Shown: piece after piece, positions 27,760 to 37,715 of the stretch | Numbering within the stretch: position 1 is the stretch's first letter | Layout: every line of letters begins with the position of its first letter | Origin: Chitinispirillaceae bacterium | Lineage (GTDB): Bacteria > Fibrobacterota > Chitinivibrionia > Chitinivibrionales > Chitinispirillaceae | Length of the DNA stretch: 64,000 nt | Assembly: GCA_016929595.1 (NCBI GenBank) | Contig: JAFGIN010000143.1 | Location: 1 to 64,000 of the forward strand | Direction: 5' to 3' | Translations under genes and position numbers: made by a program | Notes under the pieces: generated by a model | Database searches by the model: none | Told to the model about the DNA's origin: nothing | What the model saw: only the letters and a program-made list of their open reading frames with translations

Positions 27760-27841
27760 GCAGAGGGTGTTCATAAATAATTAAATATGGTAAAATCTCT
27801 GATGTGAGTTACAAATTCTTATAAGAAGGTTAGCGGCTGTT

Positions 27842-28981
27842 ATGGATACCGCCCTGCAGAAAAAATCTGAAACGTACAAAGTCTTGATAATTGATGATGA
27901 TATTACATCGGTTATGATGCTCGAAGGATGGCTTCAGCACCATGGTTACGAGACTTTCGGGTGCATAAGCGGGGAAGAGGGGATTGAGGCGGCAAATAAT
28001 CAACGCCCTGATGTAATATTGCTTGATGTTGACCTTGGTACAAGCTGGGGGCCGGATATCTGCAGAAAACTAAAGCTATTTAGCAACACCTCCGAAATAC
28101 CGGTATTGTTTTTATCTGCCAATGTTGATGTAAAAACAAAGCTGGAGTGTTTCGAAGCGGGAGGTCTGGATTATATAACCAAACCTTATGAACCGCATGA
28201 AGTTCTTGCAAGGGTAAGGACACATATCTGGTTAGTTCAGGCATTGCGAATAGCAATTGAAGTACAGACTGCAAGGATACAGGAGCTCTCGGAGGCACAA
28301 CTGGCGTTCATGCCTCCGGACTCGTCAGAGTTTCCAAACGCAAGATTTGCGGTACATATGCGTCAGTTAGCTGGTGCTGGAGGAGATTTTTATGATATTA
28401 TTCGGGTCAATGAACGCATTTATGATTACATTGTTGCGGATGTTTCAGGACACAATATCGGTATTGCGCTTGTCACATCTGCACTTAAAACCCTCTTCAA
28501 GCAGAATTGTACGACGATTAATTCTCCCGGAGATGTGTTATCTATTATAAATAAAGTAATTCCGGCTGTACTCCAATCCGGCCAGTATGTCAGTATATCA
28601 TGGCTGCGGATAAACAGAATCGGCAATACGGCAGTAATTATCAATGCCGGTCAGCCGCCTGTTCTTTTTATTCCAAAAAACGGCCCTGTTCGTTCAATTG
28701 CTGTTTCGGGCGATATTATTGGCGCATTTGAAAATGTCGTATTCGAAGAGCTGGAATTGGGTGTTCAACCTGGTGACCGATTTCTTTTGTATAGCGATGG
28801 TATCATTGAGACCGGGAATAAATCTCCGGCAGCACGCGAAAACGGAATCGCTGCACTTATCGGAATGTGCGAAAAATCGAAAGATAAGAACCTTAATGAC
28901 TTTGTAGCACATATACCTTCACAGGTCTTTCAGAATGTTGCTCCTGATGACGATATTGTGATTCTTGGAATTGATGTGTAA
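27842..28981 (+). CDS. Response regulator with PP2C-type phosphatase output (RsbU-like)
   Basis: A 379-aa protein with an N-terminal receiver (LIIDDDI; phosphoacceptor Asp62 in LLDVDLG) and a C-terminal SpoIIE/PP2C phosphatase. Phosphatase motifs: [38 protein letters not shown] and DDDIVILGI, covering the metal-binding Asp residues. Such proteins dephosphorylate STAS anti-anti-sigma factors in partner-switch systems. A STAS protein is encoded 29 kb away (57465) next to another PP2C. The nearby hybrid kinase may phosphorylate this receiver. Confidence 0.93.
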   Translation: MDTALQKKSETYKVLIIDDDITSVMMLEGWLQHHGYETFGCISGEEGIEAANNQRPDVILLDVDLGTSWGPDICRKLKLFSNTSEIPVLFLSANVDVKTKLECFEAGGLDYITKPYEPHEVLARVRTHIWLVQALRIAIEVQTARIQELSEAQLAFMPPDSSEFPNARFAVHMRQLAGAGGDFYDIIRVNERIYDYIVADVSGHNIGIALVTSALKTLFKQNCTTINSPGDVLSIINKVIPAVLQSGQYVSISWLRINRIGNTAVIINAGQPPVLFIPKNGPVRSIAVSGDIIGAFENVVFEELELGVQPGDRFLLYSDGIIETGNKSPAARENGIAALIGMCEKSKDKNLNDFVAHIPSQVFQNVAPDDDIVILGIDV

Positions 28982-29000
28982 CCTGAAAAAAGGGGAAAAA

Positions 29001-31010
29001 ATGAAATTACGGCTTGGTCATAAGATGGTGTTGGTTGGTTTAATTCCGCTCGCTGCTTTCACTATTGTGGGTATCCGGGAGTTTTCGGTAAAATATGGTG
29101 AATACAAAATAATGAATGAAATGTTATTGAACATCAAACTGGCTAAGGCATCATCGGTCCTGATACGTGATCTGCAGCGGGAACGTGGACGTACCTCACT
29201 GTTTCTTGCCGGAGGCAGCGGGTTTGATGATATAAAAAAACTCCAGTCAGAAACAGACGATGATATCGTCAGGTTTCAAGCTACGCTTGATCGTTCGGCA
29301 ATCGATAAAACTGCAAAAGAAAGGTACTTGACAATAGCAAGAGATTTGGGGGATATGCGTCCTCTTTATTCCAGGCAGGAAATTACATTGCGGAAACAGC
29401 AGGTGTCCGATTACACAATGATTATCAGAAGTGTAATGCAACTTCAATCGGATATTGCCCGGACAAAGACTACTGGGGGGTTCGGAAAAGTACTGACAAG
29501 TTTATGCCTGCTTGAAGAAGCGCGGGAGAATGCCGGATTACTTCGTGCAAACATTTCTTCACTGTTATCTATTGATAAGGAATTGTCAGATGAGGATTTT
29601 TCATACGTGCTGGGATTAAAGGCTGGTGTCGATGCCAACCTGTTTTCACCTGCCCTTGCAATGTCAAAAAACTCGATTGCCAAACTTGACAGTATGAGAC
29701 AATCACAACAATGGAAACAAATAGAAGAGATGGTACAGGCATTGATAATTAAGGCTGTAACTGGAAATTTCGGAGTATCCGGCGACACTTTTTTCAAGAT
29801 GATGACAGAAAAAATCGATGGTATCGGAGAAATTATCGAAAAAGAGGTTACTCTCATGGAACAGCGGGCTTCTAACGAGAAATCTGTCATAGTTAGAAGT
29901 TTTACAGCTTTGACTTCATTTCTGATTCTCATAATAATTGCTGTCGCAGTACTGATCTGGAATATTGCAGGTACAACAAGGATGAGATTGGGCAATCTCA
30001 ATAAATTGCTGACAGAAATTTCGATGGGAGAAGGGGATCTGACACGGCGGCTTGATGTAAAAGGGGGAGATGAAATTACTGAAATGGCTGCTTCATTTAA
30101 TATGTTCGTTGATAAAATAGATGCCATTGTCAAAAAGGTCAAATCGTCAGCAGCGATGGTATCATCATCCGTTCAATCTTTGAATCAGGCAGCGATACAG
30201 GTTTCGGAGAGTGCCCGTAGTACAGCAGATCTAAACTCAGTTGCTTCTTCTGCAGAACAGACAACTGAGCGTATGAATAATACTTCACATTATATGAAAC
30301 GGACAAATGAAAGTCTGGAATCTGTTGCAGCGGCAACAGAGCAGATGAGTACCACTATAGCAGATGTTGCGGAGAATGCTCAGAAAGCAATGACTACAAG
30401 TAAAGATGCTGCAACGCAGGCAAGGGATGTTGCTGAACAGATCAGAGTACTGGGTGATGCTGTCAGGGAGATCGGTACCGTGACAGAAACGATTGCCAAT
30501 ATTTCAGCTCAGACTAATCTTCTTGCATTGAATGCAACAATAGAAGCTGCAAGAGCCGGAGTGGCCGGAAAGGGATTCGCCGTTGTCGCCAATGAGATAA
30601 AAACACTTGCTGAGCAGACTGCTGAGGCAACCGGTGACATCCGCACAAAAATCGTTTCTATTCAGAATCTGACCGGCACGACCGTTGATGAAGTTCAGAA
30701 AATTGATGGTATTGTAAAGAATGTCGACGAGATAATTTCCATGATAGCCACTGCTATCGAAGAGCAGGCTGCAGTTACCAAAGATGTCGCTTCAAATATT
30801 GCACGTGCGACAGATGGCGCACGTGAAGCAGGAAAGGGCGTTGATGAAACTGCTTTTGCAGCGCAGAACACTGCAGACAGCATCAATGAGATCTCCAGCT
30901 CCGCAGCGGATCTGAAATCAGCAAGTTCGAGTGTTGGTGTTGCATCTGAGGAATTAAAACAGGTCGCCGAAAATCTTCAGGACATGGTGAATAAGTTTAA
31001 AACAAACTGA
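29001..31010 (+). CDS. Methyl-accepting chemotaxis protein with NIT sensor domain
   Basis: A 669-aa chemoreceptor. From ATG 29001: a transmembrane helix (about 8-26), a periplasmic NIT-type domain (about 35-280; family senses nitrate/nitrite, note [19 protein letters not shown]), a second helix ([18 protein letters not shown], about 305-325), HAMP (about 325-380), and a cytoplasmic signalling domain with the hairpin tip [24 protein letters not shown] lies upstream of the start; the longer frame from 28965 would begin inside the preceding gene. No CheA/CheW genes are in view, so it uses a pathway encoded elsewhere. Confidence 0.93.
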   Translation: MKLRLGHKMVLVGLIPLAAFTIVGIREFSVKYGEYKIMNEMLLNIKLAKASSVLIRDLQRERGRTSLFLAGGSGFDDIKKLQSETDDDIVRFQATLDRSAIDKTAKERYLTIARDLGDMRPLYSRQEITLRKQQVSDYTMIIRSVMQLQSDIARTKTTGGFGKVLTSLCLLEEARENAGLLRANISSLLSIDKELSDEDFSYVLGLKAGVDANLFSPALAMSKNSIAKLDSMRQSQQWKQIEEMVQALIIKAVTGNFGVSGDTFFKMMTEKIDGIGEIIEKEVTLMEQRASNEKSVIVRSFTALTSFLILIIIAVAVLIWNIAGTTRMRLGNLNKLLTEISMGEGDLTRRLDVKGGDEITEMAASFNMFVDKIDAIVKKVKSSAAMVSSSVQSLNQAAIQVSESARSTADLNSVASSAEQTTERMNNTSHYMKRTNESLESVAAATEQMSTTIADVAENAQKAMTTSKDAATQARDVAEQIRVLGDAVREIGTVTETIANISAQTNLLALNATIEAARAGVAGKGFAVVANEIKTLAEQTAEATGDIRTKIVSIQNLTGTTVDEVQKIDGIVKNVDEIISMIATAIEEQAAVTKDVASNIARATDGAREAGKGVDETAFAAQNTADSINEISSSAADLKSASSSVGVASEELKQVAENLQDMVNKFKTN

Positions 31011-31029
31011 GGTTTGCAGGATAGATTGC

Positions 31030-33147
31030 TTATGACGAGAGAAGTTTTGATATCATCTCAGCAAGTTCGACTCTGTGAAACGGTTTACGAAGGAAACAGG
31101 ATACTCCCATCTGGTGTAATGCTTCGAGATCTTCACTGGTCGAAAATCCGGAGGAAATTATCACCGGAAGCGATGGGGAAAGTTCTTGTAATTTTTTAAA
31201 TGTTTCCCTTCCACCCTTTATCGGCATGATGATATCCAGGATCACCAGCCGGATCTCTTTATGATGTTCCAGGAACATTTCAATACCGCGTATTCCATTT
31301 TCAGCGATAAGAACTGTGTAACCAAGTTTGGAAAGGAGGGTAGAGGTAACGGTCTGTACCATCTCTTCATCATCAATAAGAAGTATCGTTCCGCTGCCTT
31401 GAGGTAACGGCGTTTCCAGATGCTGATGTGTCTCGTATTTACTTGACATTGGAAGGTATACGTTAAAAACGGTTCCCTTACCAACTTCAGAATAAACTGT
31501 AATTGCACCATGATGATCCCGAATGGTACCATAGACAGCTGAAAGTCCCAGTCCAGTCCCTTTCCCCAGCTCTTTGGTAGTGAAAAAAGGTTCGAAAATT
31601 CTGGAGATAATTTCCGGTGCAATACCGTGACCTGTATCACGAGCTGTTATTTCGATGTAAGTACCGGGGATAATTTTAAATGCGGATAATGAGCTGTAGG
31701 TGCTGTTTAATTCGACGGTATCAATTGAAAAAATGAGCTGGCCGCCATCGGGCATTGCATGTCCGGCGTTTATTCCCAGGTTAAGAAATACATTCTGCAG
31801 AAGGGCCCCATCACCTTCAATCCATGCGGATTTAATACGGTAATCTCCTGTTACAGATACTTTTTTATCAATGGTTCGATGAAGAATTTCGATGGTGTCG
31901 CTCAGGATGGGTATCAGATCAAGCGGCTTTGCCACTGCAGTTCCTTTTCGTGAAAAGGTCAGAAGTTTTCTTGTCAGATCACTGGCTTTTTCTGCTGCAG
32001 CAAGAATAAGATCTGCATGCTTTTGACGCTCCTCAGGTGTGGTATCATGGTATCGCAGAAGCTCAGCACCTCCGATTATACCGGAAAGATTATTGTTAAA
32101 ATCGTGCGCAATACCACCTGCAAGTGTTCCAATAGACTCCATTTTCTGTATCTGTGTCAAATTTTCCTGAAGCTGATTTTTTTCTTCAAGCGCTTTTCGG
32201 ACCTCTGAAACATCACGTAATATTGCGTCAAACCCCGCAAATTCACCAGCCTGGTTAATGTGTTTTCGTACATTTATAGATACCCAGATGGAGGATCCGT
32301 CTTTTTTCTGGACCTCTATCTCAAAGTTTACGATACGAATCGATCCCGTCATTTTGGCTATAAGGCTATCTTTTACGGTCGGATCCTTATAAAAACTATA
32401 GATTTTTTGGCCGATCAGCTCTTCGGGTTTGTAGCCGAACACTTTTTCACAGGAGGGTGAAATAATTGTAATTGTACTGGTGGTGTCGGTTCGCAAACTG
32501 ACATCGATAAGGCTTTCAAAGAGCTCCCGGTATCTTCTTTCCGATAACAAAAGGTCGTTTTTTATTCTATGGCGATTTTCTTCAGAATTTAAAAGTAATC
32601 CGGTAATAAATACTCCGGTATAAATTGCTGAACCATAAGGAATGATCATTTTCTGCAGTAATGCAAATCCGGTTTGAAAACTACCGATAGGAAGGAATCC
32701 CGGGAGAATAAAAAACGTGGCGGCTAAGGCTGCCACGGCAGCTTTCAATGGTGTGTCAATTTTATCTCGATTGTAAAAACCTATGATTCCTGCAATCAAT
32801 GAAAGTGTAATTCCCAAGCAACCGCCAAGTACCCCCATTCCCCCAAGGTAGATTCGGAATGATGCTGCAATAATAGCACATGTCAATCCGGCAAGAGGCC
32901 CTCCAAATGCGCCTGCAAGAATAATGATAGCATTACGCTGATCGACAACGACACCTTCGTGGACAGGTATTTTTACCTGCATGCAAACGATGACGGTAAT
33001 CCCGAATACAAGACCCATAGCGATACCTCGCAGGCTGGGTTTACGGGAATAGTAAAAACCATGCAGGTAGCTGTATACCGCAATAAGAATAATAAAGATC
33101 GCCAGATTGTTAATAAGTCCCCAGAATAATGAAGATCCATGGATCAT
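31030..33147 (-). CDS. 5TM membrane hybrid histidine kinase (PAS-HisKA-HATPase-REC)
   Basis: A 705-aa membrane kinase. The N-terminal 190 residues hold the 5TMR-LYT type membrane sensor (hydrophobic helices near 10-30, 38-58, 72-95, 105-125, 135-155 and 165-187); then PAS (about 203-315), HisKA with QKMESIGTLAGGIAHDFNNN (His348), HATPase with GKGTGLGLSAVYG, and a receiver with LLIDDEEMV, LVILDIIMP and KPF. LYT-type sensors in Bacillus bind cell-wall or murein-related signals, so a cell-envelope cue is possible (inference). It is convergent with the chemoreceptor gene. Confidence 0.92.
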   Translation of the reverse strand: MIHGSSLFWGLINNLAIFIILIAVYSYLHGFYYSRKPSLRGIAMGLVFGITVIVCMQVKIPVHEGVVVDQRNAIIILAGAFGGPLAGLTCAIIAASFRIYLGGMGVLGGCLGITLSLIAGIIGFYNRDKIDTPLKAAVAALAATFFILPGFLPIGSFQTGFALLQKMIIPYGSAIYTGVFITGLLLNSEENRHRIKNDLLLSERRYRELFESLIDVSLRTDTTSTITIISPSCEKVFGYKPEELIGQKIYSFYKDPTVKDSLIAKMTGSIRIVNFEIEVQKKDGSSIWVSINVRKHINQAGEFAGFDAILRDVSEVRKALEEKNQLQENLTQIQKMESIGTLAGGIAHDFNNNLSGIIGGAELLRYHDTTPEERQKHADLILAAAEKASDLTRKLLTFSRKGTAVAKPLDLIPILSDTIEILHRTIDKKVSVTGDYRIKSAWIEGDGALLQNVFLNLGINAGHAMPDGGQLIFSIDTVELNSTYSSLSAFKIIPGTYIEITARDTGHGIAPEIISRIFEPFFTTKELGKGTGLGLSAVYGTIRDHHGAITVYSEVGKGTVFNVYLPMSSKYETHQHLETPLPQGSGTILLIDDEEMVQTVTSTLLSKLGYTVLIAENGIRGIEMFLEHHKEIRLVILDIIMPIKGGRETFKKLQELSPSLPVIISSGFSTSEDLEALHQMGVSCFLRKPFHRVELAEMISKLLSS

Positions 33148-34126
33148 GCAGGATTCTTTCTTTGTGAATTATCAGTGCCGTGTGATCAGTTCTATAATAT
33201 ATCATATAAAACTGGTTTATTGAACTAATTTTTAGTGTGGAGTCCCGTGGGTGACTGGGTGACTGGGTGACTGAGTGACTGAGTGACTGAGTGACTGAGT
33301 GACTGAGTGACTGAGTGACTGAGTGAATAAGCGAACTGCCAGTCTTATGTCGGTATCATTTTTTCTCAATTCTTTTTTCAATATCGATAACGACTACGAT
33401 AACGATATCTGATTATAACCTGGTTTCAATATAAATATTTATTACGTTGTTGTGTTTATGCCTTGGGCGGCATGGGCGGTTGTTCCATAGATAGGCAGGT
33501 TCTCGTTCCGGATCATGTTTATTCCGAATGATTTCAGGATCAGGATACTATCCGAATGGGCATTTTGCAAAATACCCCTAAGGGTCAAAACATATTTTGA
33601 CAAATATATTGTTCTCTCCCCGTCACCCTCTCGCATTTGCTTCCCAGTGTCCGGCCGTCATCCTTAACCTTGATCTCCGATTCCGTTTAACGTATCTTGT
33701 AATAGTTATATCAGTTCACATAAGAGTCGTGTATATTCGAGGGTCTCGTTTTTTCAATCGAAAATTTCTTAGTTGTATCTGTCCCCGGGTGAGATTTTGC
33801 GGCTTTTTGAGGTTTCCGGACGTGATGGGGGAAAGGAGCGACCAGGATTTAATGGATTTATCTGTTTTCACGGACGGGAAAGTAACCGTGAGGGGATTTC
33901 CTCCGGGTAATTTCGCAACCGGGCGAAGTGTAAGCTCCCACCTTCGCTAAAGCTACGGTAGGCAGGCCGTGTGTCATGATCAACACATGTAAATGCGAAA
34001 TTGTCACAATGCCTTTGCCTGGCACAAGAGCTGCGCGTCTTGCGCAGAAAAAAAGTGAGGAAGCAAAGAAAACTGATACAATAGTACTGGATAGCTTGTA
34101 AATTAAAAATTTGGTAAGAACAGCTT
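33148..34126. other. Long intergenic region, no supported gene
   Basis: It holds the octamer array at 33251-33325 and otherwise non-coding-looking DNA. A 117-aa frame at 33597-33950 is Arg/Phe/Cys rich with no family signal and no ribosome site. Around 33910-33960 is a hairpin-prone GCGAAGTG/CACCTTCGC motif. Such a long gap in an otherwise dense window may mark a site of past insertions. Confidence 0.5.
33251..33325. repeat. Octamer tandem repeat (GTGACTGA)
   Basis: About nine copies of GTGACTGA/GTGACTGG, upstream of the 5TM kinase gene on the minus strand (about 100 nt from its start). It could serve as a variable-length spacer or binding array. Confidence 0.88.
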
Positions 34127-34618
34127 ATGATTAATTATAAATTGTTAAAAGATATTTCAAACCATTCGTTAAAAGATGATGATTTGCGCCTTTATTTTAA
34201 GGAAATAAAACCGGCAACAGAGCCAGATACGAGTGTATCTGCTTACCATTTTTCAATGCAGAATATCATGACGAATGAAGAAATGGGTGGAATTAACATC
34301 AAGACAGGATATACAGAAAATATTGAGAAATATCGAGGGAATATCGGGTTCACGGTATTTGAACCCTACAGAGGTAATCACTATTCAGCCAGAAGCTGCA
34401 TCCTGTTACTTCCAGTCTTAAAGATACTTGAAATGAATCTGGTTTATCTAACCTGCAATTTGGATAATTATGCTTCCATGAAAAACATAGAAAGAATAGG
34501 TGCTGTTTACCAGGAAACGGTAACAATTCCTGATGATTATCCACATCTCACATATTATCCAAAAGATGCGAGGATAAAGATCAGATACAAATGGGCTATT
34601 GATACAAACGAAAACTAA
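34127..34618 (+). CDS. GNAT-family N-acetyltransferase
   Basis: A 163-aa protein with GNAT features: strand-rich middle GGINIKTGYTENIEKYRGNIGFTVFEPYRGNHYSARSCILLLPVLK (seen 69-113), containing the acetyl-CoA loop EPYRGNHYSA, and the MNLVYLTCNLDNYASMKNIERIG segment that is the conserved N-x-S-x-x-x-x-E-x-x-G of the fold. The substrate is unknown. It is AT-rich and isolated, like the GrpB-like gene, and could be accessory DNA. Confidence 0.85.
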   Translation: MINYKLLKDISNHSLKDDDLRLYFKEIKPATEPDTSVSAYHFSMQNIMTNEEMGGINIKTGYTENIEKYRGNIGFTVFEPYRGNHYSARSCILLLPVLKILEMNLVYLTCNLDNYASMKNIERIGAVYQETVTIPDDYPHLTYYPKDARIKIRYKWAIDTNEN

Positions 34619-34834
34619 TTTCTATATGTATTTAATAATATTTCACTGTTTTAATTTGCAGATTGAGAATAGTCAGATGAATCTATTCGATGATAAGTGA
34701 TCAGAATTATTGGAAAATAAAAAAGTAAAAAAGTTTCAAAATAATTTAAAAAAATGGCTATAAGAAAATGTTCGGGAAAAAAAGGAATAGAATTATCAAT
34801 GACAACGACAGTTAAGAATAAAGCGAACAAACAA

Positions 34835-34880
34835 AATCTTAATCTTAATCTTAATCTTAATCTTAATCTTAATCTTAATC
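34835..34880. repeat. Hexanucleotide tandem repeat (AATCTT) upstream of the FMN-binding lipoprotein
   Basis: About 7.7 copies of AATCTT end 18 nt before the start of the FMN-binding lipoprotein, leaving only the ribosome site (CCTGGAGGT) between. A length change would move the promoter relative to the ribosome site. Confidence 0.92.
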
Positions 34881-34898
34881 ATTACCTGGAGGTCAAAC

Positions 34899-35276
34899 AT
34901 GCTCAAAGTTTCTATATTGTGTCTTTTTTTCGTGATAGGTTGTTCCCAGTATTATACTCTCAAAACTTCACAGGAAGTTTTTGAAAAAACTTCTTTTGAA
35001 AAGGTTGACATTAACCTTGTTAAGAATGGAACATATGTTGGATATTATGATATGTTATTGGTTAACGCGATGGTGCGGGTCACCGTTAATGATGGTAAGA
35101 TTGTTAAACTGGCTATTCTGGAACATCGTTTTAATCGTGAATATGATGGATCAGCAGTTGTTCAGCAAATATTACAGAAACAATCCCTGGAAGTTGATGG
35201 AGTATCCGGGGCTACTTATAGTTCGAAATCAATTATTAAGGCTACAGAACGGGCGCTGAAAACTGGATTGGAATAA
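34899..35276 (+). CDS. FMN-binding domain lipoprotein
   Basis: A 125-aa protein with a lipoprotein signal peptide (FFVIGCSQ; the Cys at 15 is the acylation site) and an FMN_bind domain. The covalent-flavin site DGVSGATYSS is visible near 100-109; the Thr of SGAT is the flavin attachment site, transferred by an ApbE-type enzyme in related RnfG/NqrC-like proteins. So it probably is an electron-transfer protein anchored to the outer side of a membrane. GGAGGT lies 6 nt upstream. It stands near other redox proteins. Confidence 0.88.
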   Translation: MLKVSILCLFFVIGCSQYYTLKTSQEVFEKTSFEKVDINLVKNGTYVGYYDMLLVNAMVRVTVNDGKIVKLAILEHRFNREYDGSAVVQQILQKQSLEVDGVSGATYSSKSIIKATERALKTGLE

Positions 35277-35481
35277 GTATGACAAGAAATGGTGGCTGAG
35301 GAATTGGGATAAGATACAGAAGGAATGATGGAACGGGGAACATACATTGTTAAGTGGTTTCAACCTGCCGAATTGTCGGATGTTAAATTTGGAAAGTAAA
35401 TCCTTTACAATTTTCATTTGTAAAATCAAATGCAGTTCATAGTAATTCAGTAATTTTTTAAAAAATCTAAGGATAAAATAT

Positions 35482-36321
35482 ATGAAACTGACAGTGTTAA
35501 TCGATAATAACACATTGATAGACCGATATTTTCTAGGTGAGCCGGGAGTATCTTATCTAATCGAAGATGAAACTAAGCAGATATTATTTGATGTTGGTTA
35601 CTCCAGCGCTTTTATTATTAATGCACAAAAACTAAAATTAAATTTGTTACAAAGTGATTTTATCGTCCTTTCACATGCGCATTTGGATCATACCTGGGGA
35701 CTTGATCCACTTTTGAAGTTATATACTGAGGCAAAGATTGAATCTATCCCCCACAATGAACCCAAACTTATTGCTCATCCAGTGATTTTTGCAACACGGT
35801 CATTAGATGGTTTAAATGAAATAGGGTGTACTATTTCTCAATCGAAATTGTGCAGGCATTTTCAAATTGAATTACACAAAGATCCTTTTTGGCTTACAGA
35901 TAAACTTGTTTTTCTTGGCGAAATAGAAAGAAAAAATAATTTTGAGAACAAAACGTCTGTTGGAAATATTCATATTGATAAGGATACGAAACCTGATTAT
36001 TTACTTGATGATACTGCGTTAGCGTACAAAGGGAAAGAAGGCCTGTTTATAATTACAGGATGTTCTCATTCGGGGATCTGTAATATCATTGAATACGCCA
36101 AAAAGGTTTGTAAGGAAGATAAAATTTATGATGTCATTGGAGGTTTTCATTTGATGCAACCTTCGGAAAAACAACTCTCAGGCACTCTTGATTATTTTAA
36201 GAAATTGAAAACTAAAGAGATACATGCTTGTCATTGTGTTGATTTAGATTCAAAAATCGCTTTAGCAAAAGTAGCGAATTTAAAAGAGGTTGGCGTTGGA
36301 TTGTCTTTAAATTATGAGTAA
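35482..36321 (+). CDS. MBL-fold metallohydrolase (paralog of the 19.7-kb gene)
   Basis: A 279-aa MBL enzyme like that at 19736: SHAHLDHTWGLD metal site, TGCSHSGICNIIEYA and CHCVDLDSK near the end. The first site has W in place of the second G of HTGG. The sequence is AT-rich compared with the paralog, so it is likely of separate origin. The function is unknown; its neighbours are the FMN-binding lipoprotein and peroxiredoxin. Confidence 0.83.
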   Translation: MKLTVLIDNNTLIDRYFLGEPGVSYLIEDETKQILFDVGYSSAFIINAQKLKLNLLQSDFIVLSHAHLDHTWGLDPLLKLYTEAKIESIPHNEPKLIAHPVIFATRSLDGLNEIGCTISQSKLCRHFQIELHKDPFWLTDKLVFLGEIERKNNFENKTSVGNIHIDKDTKPDYLLDDTALAYKGKEGLFIITGCSHSGICNIIEYAKKVCKEDKIYDVIGGFHLMQPSEKQLSGTLDYFKKLKTKEIHACHCVDLDSKIALAKVANLKEVGVGLSLNYE

Positions 36322-36756
36322 AATTATTAACAAATGGTTAAGAATAACACCGAATCCAGTTTAGTGAAAAAAACATATTATGAGCGATGATGCACCCCTT
36401 TACGACATAAAAAATTATGATCTTCTGTATGAACCTATTTACACCAAATCGCACAAGAAAATGCCTGAGGAACTAAAAAACAGATATGAAAATTGTTTTT
36501 TAAGTAAATAACAATGTATAGGACGAAGATAGTGCTTATAATTTTAGAATTCAGAGTTTATATTATAGTTTAACAAGCCTCTGGGGTGGGTTTATTATAG
36601 AGTAAAAATTAAAACGTCAGTTTATAGTGAACAAACGCCAACCTTAAACCGAAAGGATAATCCATAATGGGATGTGACACAGGTTTAAAACCACGAAAAA
36701 AAACACAGTCTCAAACAAATGACACTAACATTCAACAACCAAAGGAGGTTCAAACG
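36322..36756. other. AT-rich intergenic region before ahpC-type gene
   Basis: It contains a possible 43-aa micro-ORF (36380-36511) and otherwise AT-rich DNA. The ATG at 36667 in frame with the peroxiredoxin is an alternative start; see that entry. Confidence 0.45.
36380..36511 (+). CDS. Possible micro-ORF or gene remnant (43 aa)
   Basis: A short frame beginning MSDDAPLYDIKNYDLLYE and ending at TAA 36511. YDIKNYDLLYEPIY resembles the first helix of some SAM methyltransferases, so this could be the stump of a deleted methyltransferase gene. No clear ribosome site is seen. Unproven. Confidence 0.3.
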   Translation: MSDDAPLYDIKNYDLLYEPIYTKSHKKMPEELKNRYENCFLSK

Positions 36757-37371
36757 ATGAGTTCAAGCATGGTACGGCAGGAGATGCCGAAATTCGATAT
36801 GGATGCATATGATGCCAAAACGGGGCACTTTAAAAAAGTCTCAAGTGATGATTATAAAGGTAAATGGGCTGTGATATGTTTTTATCCAGCTGATTTCACA
36901 TTCGTTTGTCCTACCGAGATTGCTGCGATGAATGCAAAATATGATGAGTTTCAGAAAATGAATACAGAAATACTTGCTGTATCGGTGGATTCAAAATTTT
37001 CGCACAAGCGGTTTGCCGAAACAGAAACCATTTTAAAGGGACTTAAATTGACTATGGGTGCGGATACGAATCATGAAGTAAGCCGTGCTTTTGGAGTTCT
37101 TGTCGAAGAAGAGGGCGTAGCGCTCAGAGGAAGGTTTTTGTTCAATCCAGATGGAATTTGCGTGGCACAGGAGGTTCAGGCAGATTCTGTCGGTAGAAAT
37201 GTTAATGAATTTTTACGGCAGGTTGCGGCATGGCAGCACGCAACAAAAACTGGTGAAGTGTGTCCGGCCGGATGGCGGCCTGGCAAAAGGACACTGCCGG
37301 TTAATACTGACGCAGAAAAAATGGCTGGTCATGTAGGTGACTATATTACCCTTGAAGAGATATTGGATTAA
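36757..37371 (+). CDS. Typical 2-Cys peroxiredoxin (AhpC/Prx1 type)
   Basis: Reduces peroxides. From ATG 36757 (204 aa): peroxidatic Cys51 in FYPADFTFVCPTE, and resolving Cys in TGEVCPAGWRPGK near residue 170. AAGGAGGT is 8 nt upstream of this ATG, the strongest ribosome site in the region; ATG 36667 would add 30 residues. A strong terminator follows. It is a different subfamily from the 7-kb peroxiredoxin. Confidence 0.92.
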   Translation: MSSSMVRQEMPKFDMDAYDAKTGHFKKVSSDDYKGKWAVICFYPADFTFVCPTEIAAMNAKYDEFQKMNTEILAVSVDSKFSHKRFAETETILKGLKLTMGADTNHEVSRAFGVLVEEEGVALRGRFLFNPDGICVAQEVQADSVGRNVNEFLRQVAAWQHATKTGEVCPAGWRPGKRTLPVNTDAEKMAGHVGDYITLEEILD

Positions 37372-37381
37372 ACGTGAAACT

Positions 37382-37421
37382 ACTTCGGTTGTTTGTGATC
37401 AAATGGCCGAAGTGTTTTTTC
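37382..37421 (+). terminator. Rho-independent terminator after peroxiredoxin
   Basis: ACTTCGG pairs with CCGAAGT, with an inner GTTTG/CAAAT stem and TGAT loop, then GTTTTTTC. It starts 11 nt after the stop. Confidence 0.85.
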
Positions 37422-37715
37422 GCAATCGCGCTGTAAATCGTATGTAATTTCAAAAAATAATGCATTTACTTGTATGACATACCGGGAAATGAATTAAGGG
37501 AAAGAAAAATTTGCGTTGAAGATAGCTTATCTGGTTTTTTCTATCGCACAAGAACCTCATGTTGTACGGTCAAAGCTCAGCATCAAATTGCCGGATCAGG
37601 AAGAAGTACTTTTGGTCTCAACAGGCTATCCGCGATCTTTCCTTGCAGTTAAGAAACAATCTGTGGGACAAAAGAATACTGGGGTCTGATAAACATATAC
37701 GGAGTAAGAAATGTT
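37422..37715. other. Intergenic region, nothing recognised
   Basis: Between the terminator and the DUF2249-CMD gene. A short frame 37470-37652 has no ribosome site or family signal. Confidence 0.5.

Noticed and set aside
33251-33325. Possible CRISPR array
   Set aside because: It is a simple 8-bp tandem repeat without spacers, and there are no cas genes in the window.
33597-33950. 117-aa frame in the 33-kb gap
   Set aside because: Atypical composition and no ribosome site or homology signal.
34754-34984. 76-aa frame across the AATCTT tract
   Set aside because: Encodes an artificial Asn-Leu repeat and overlaps the true FMN-binding lipoprotein start.
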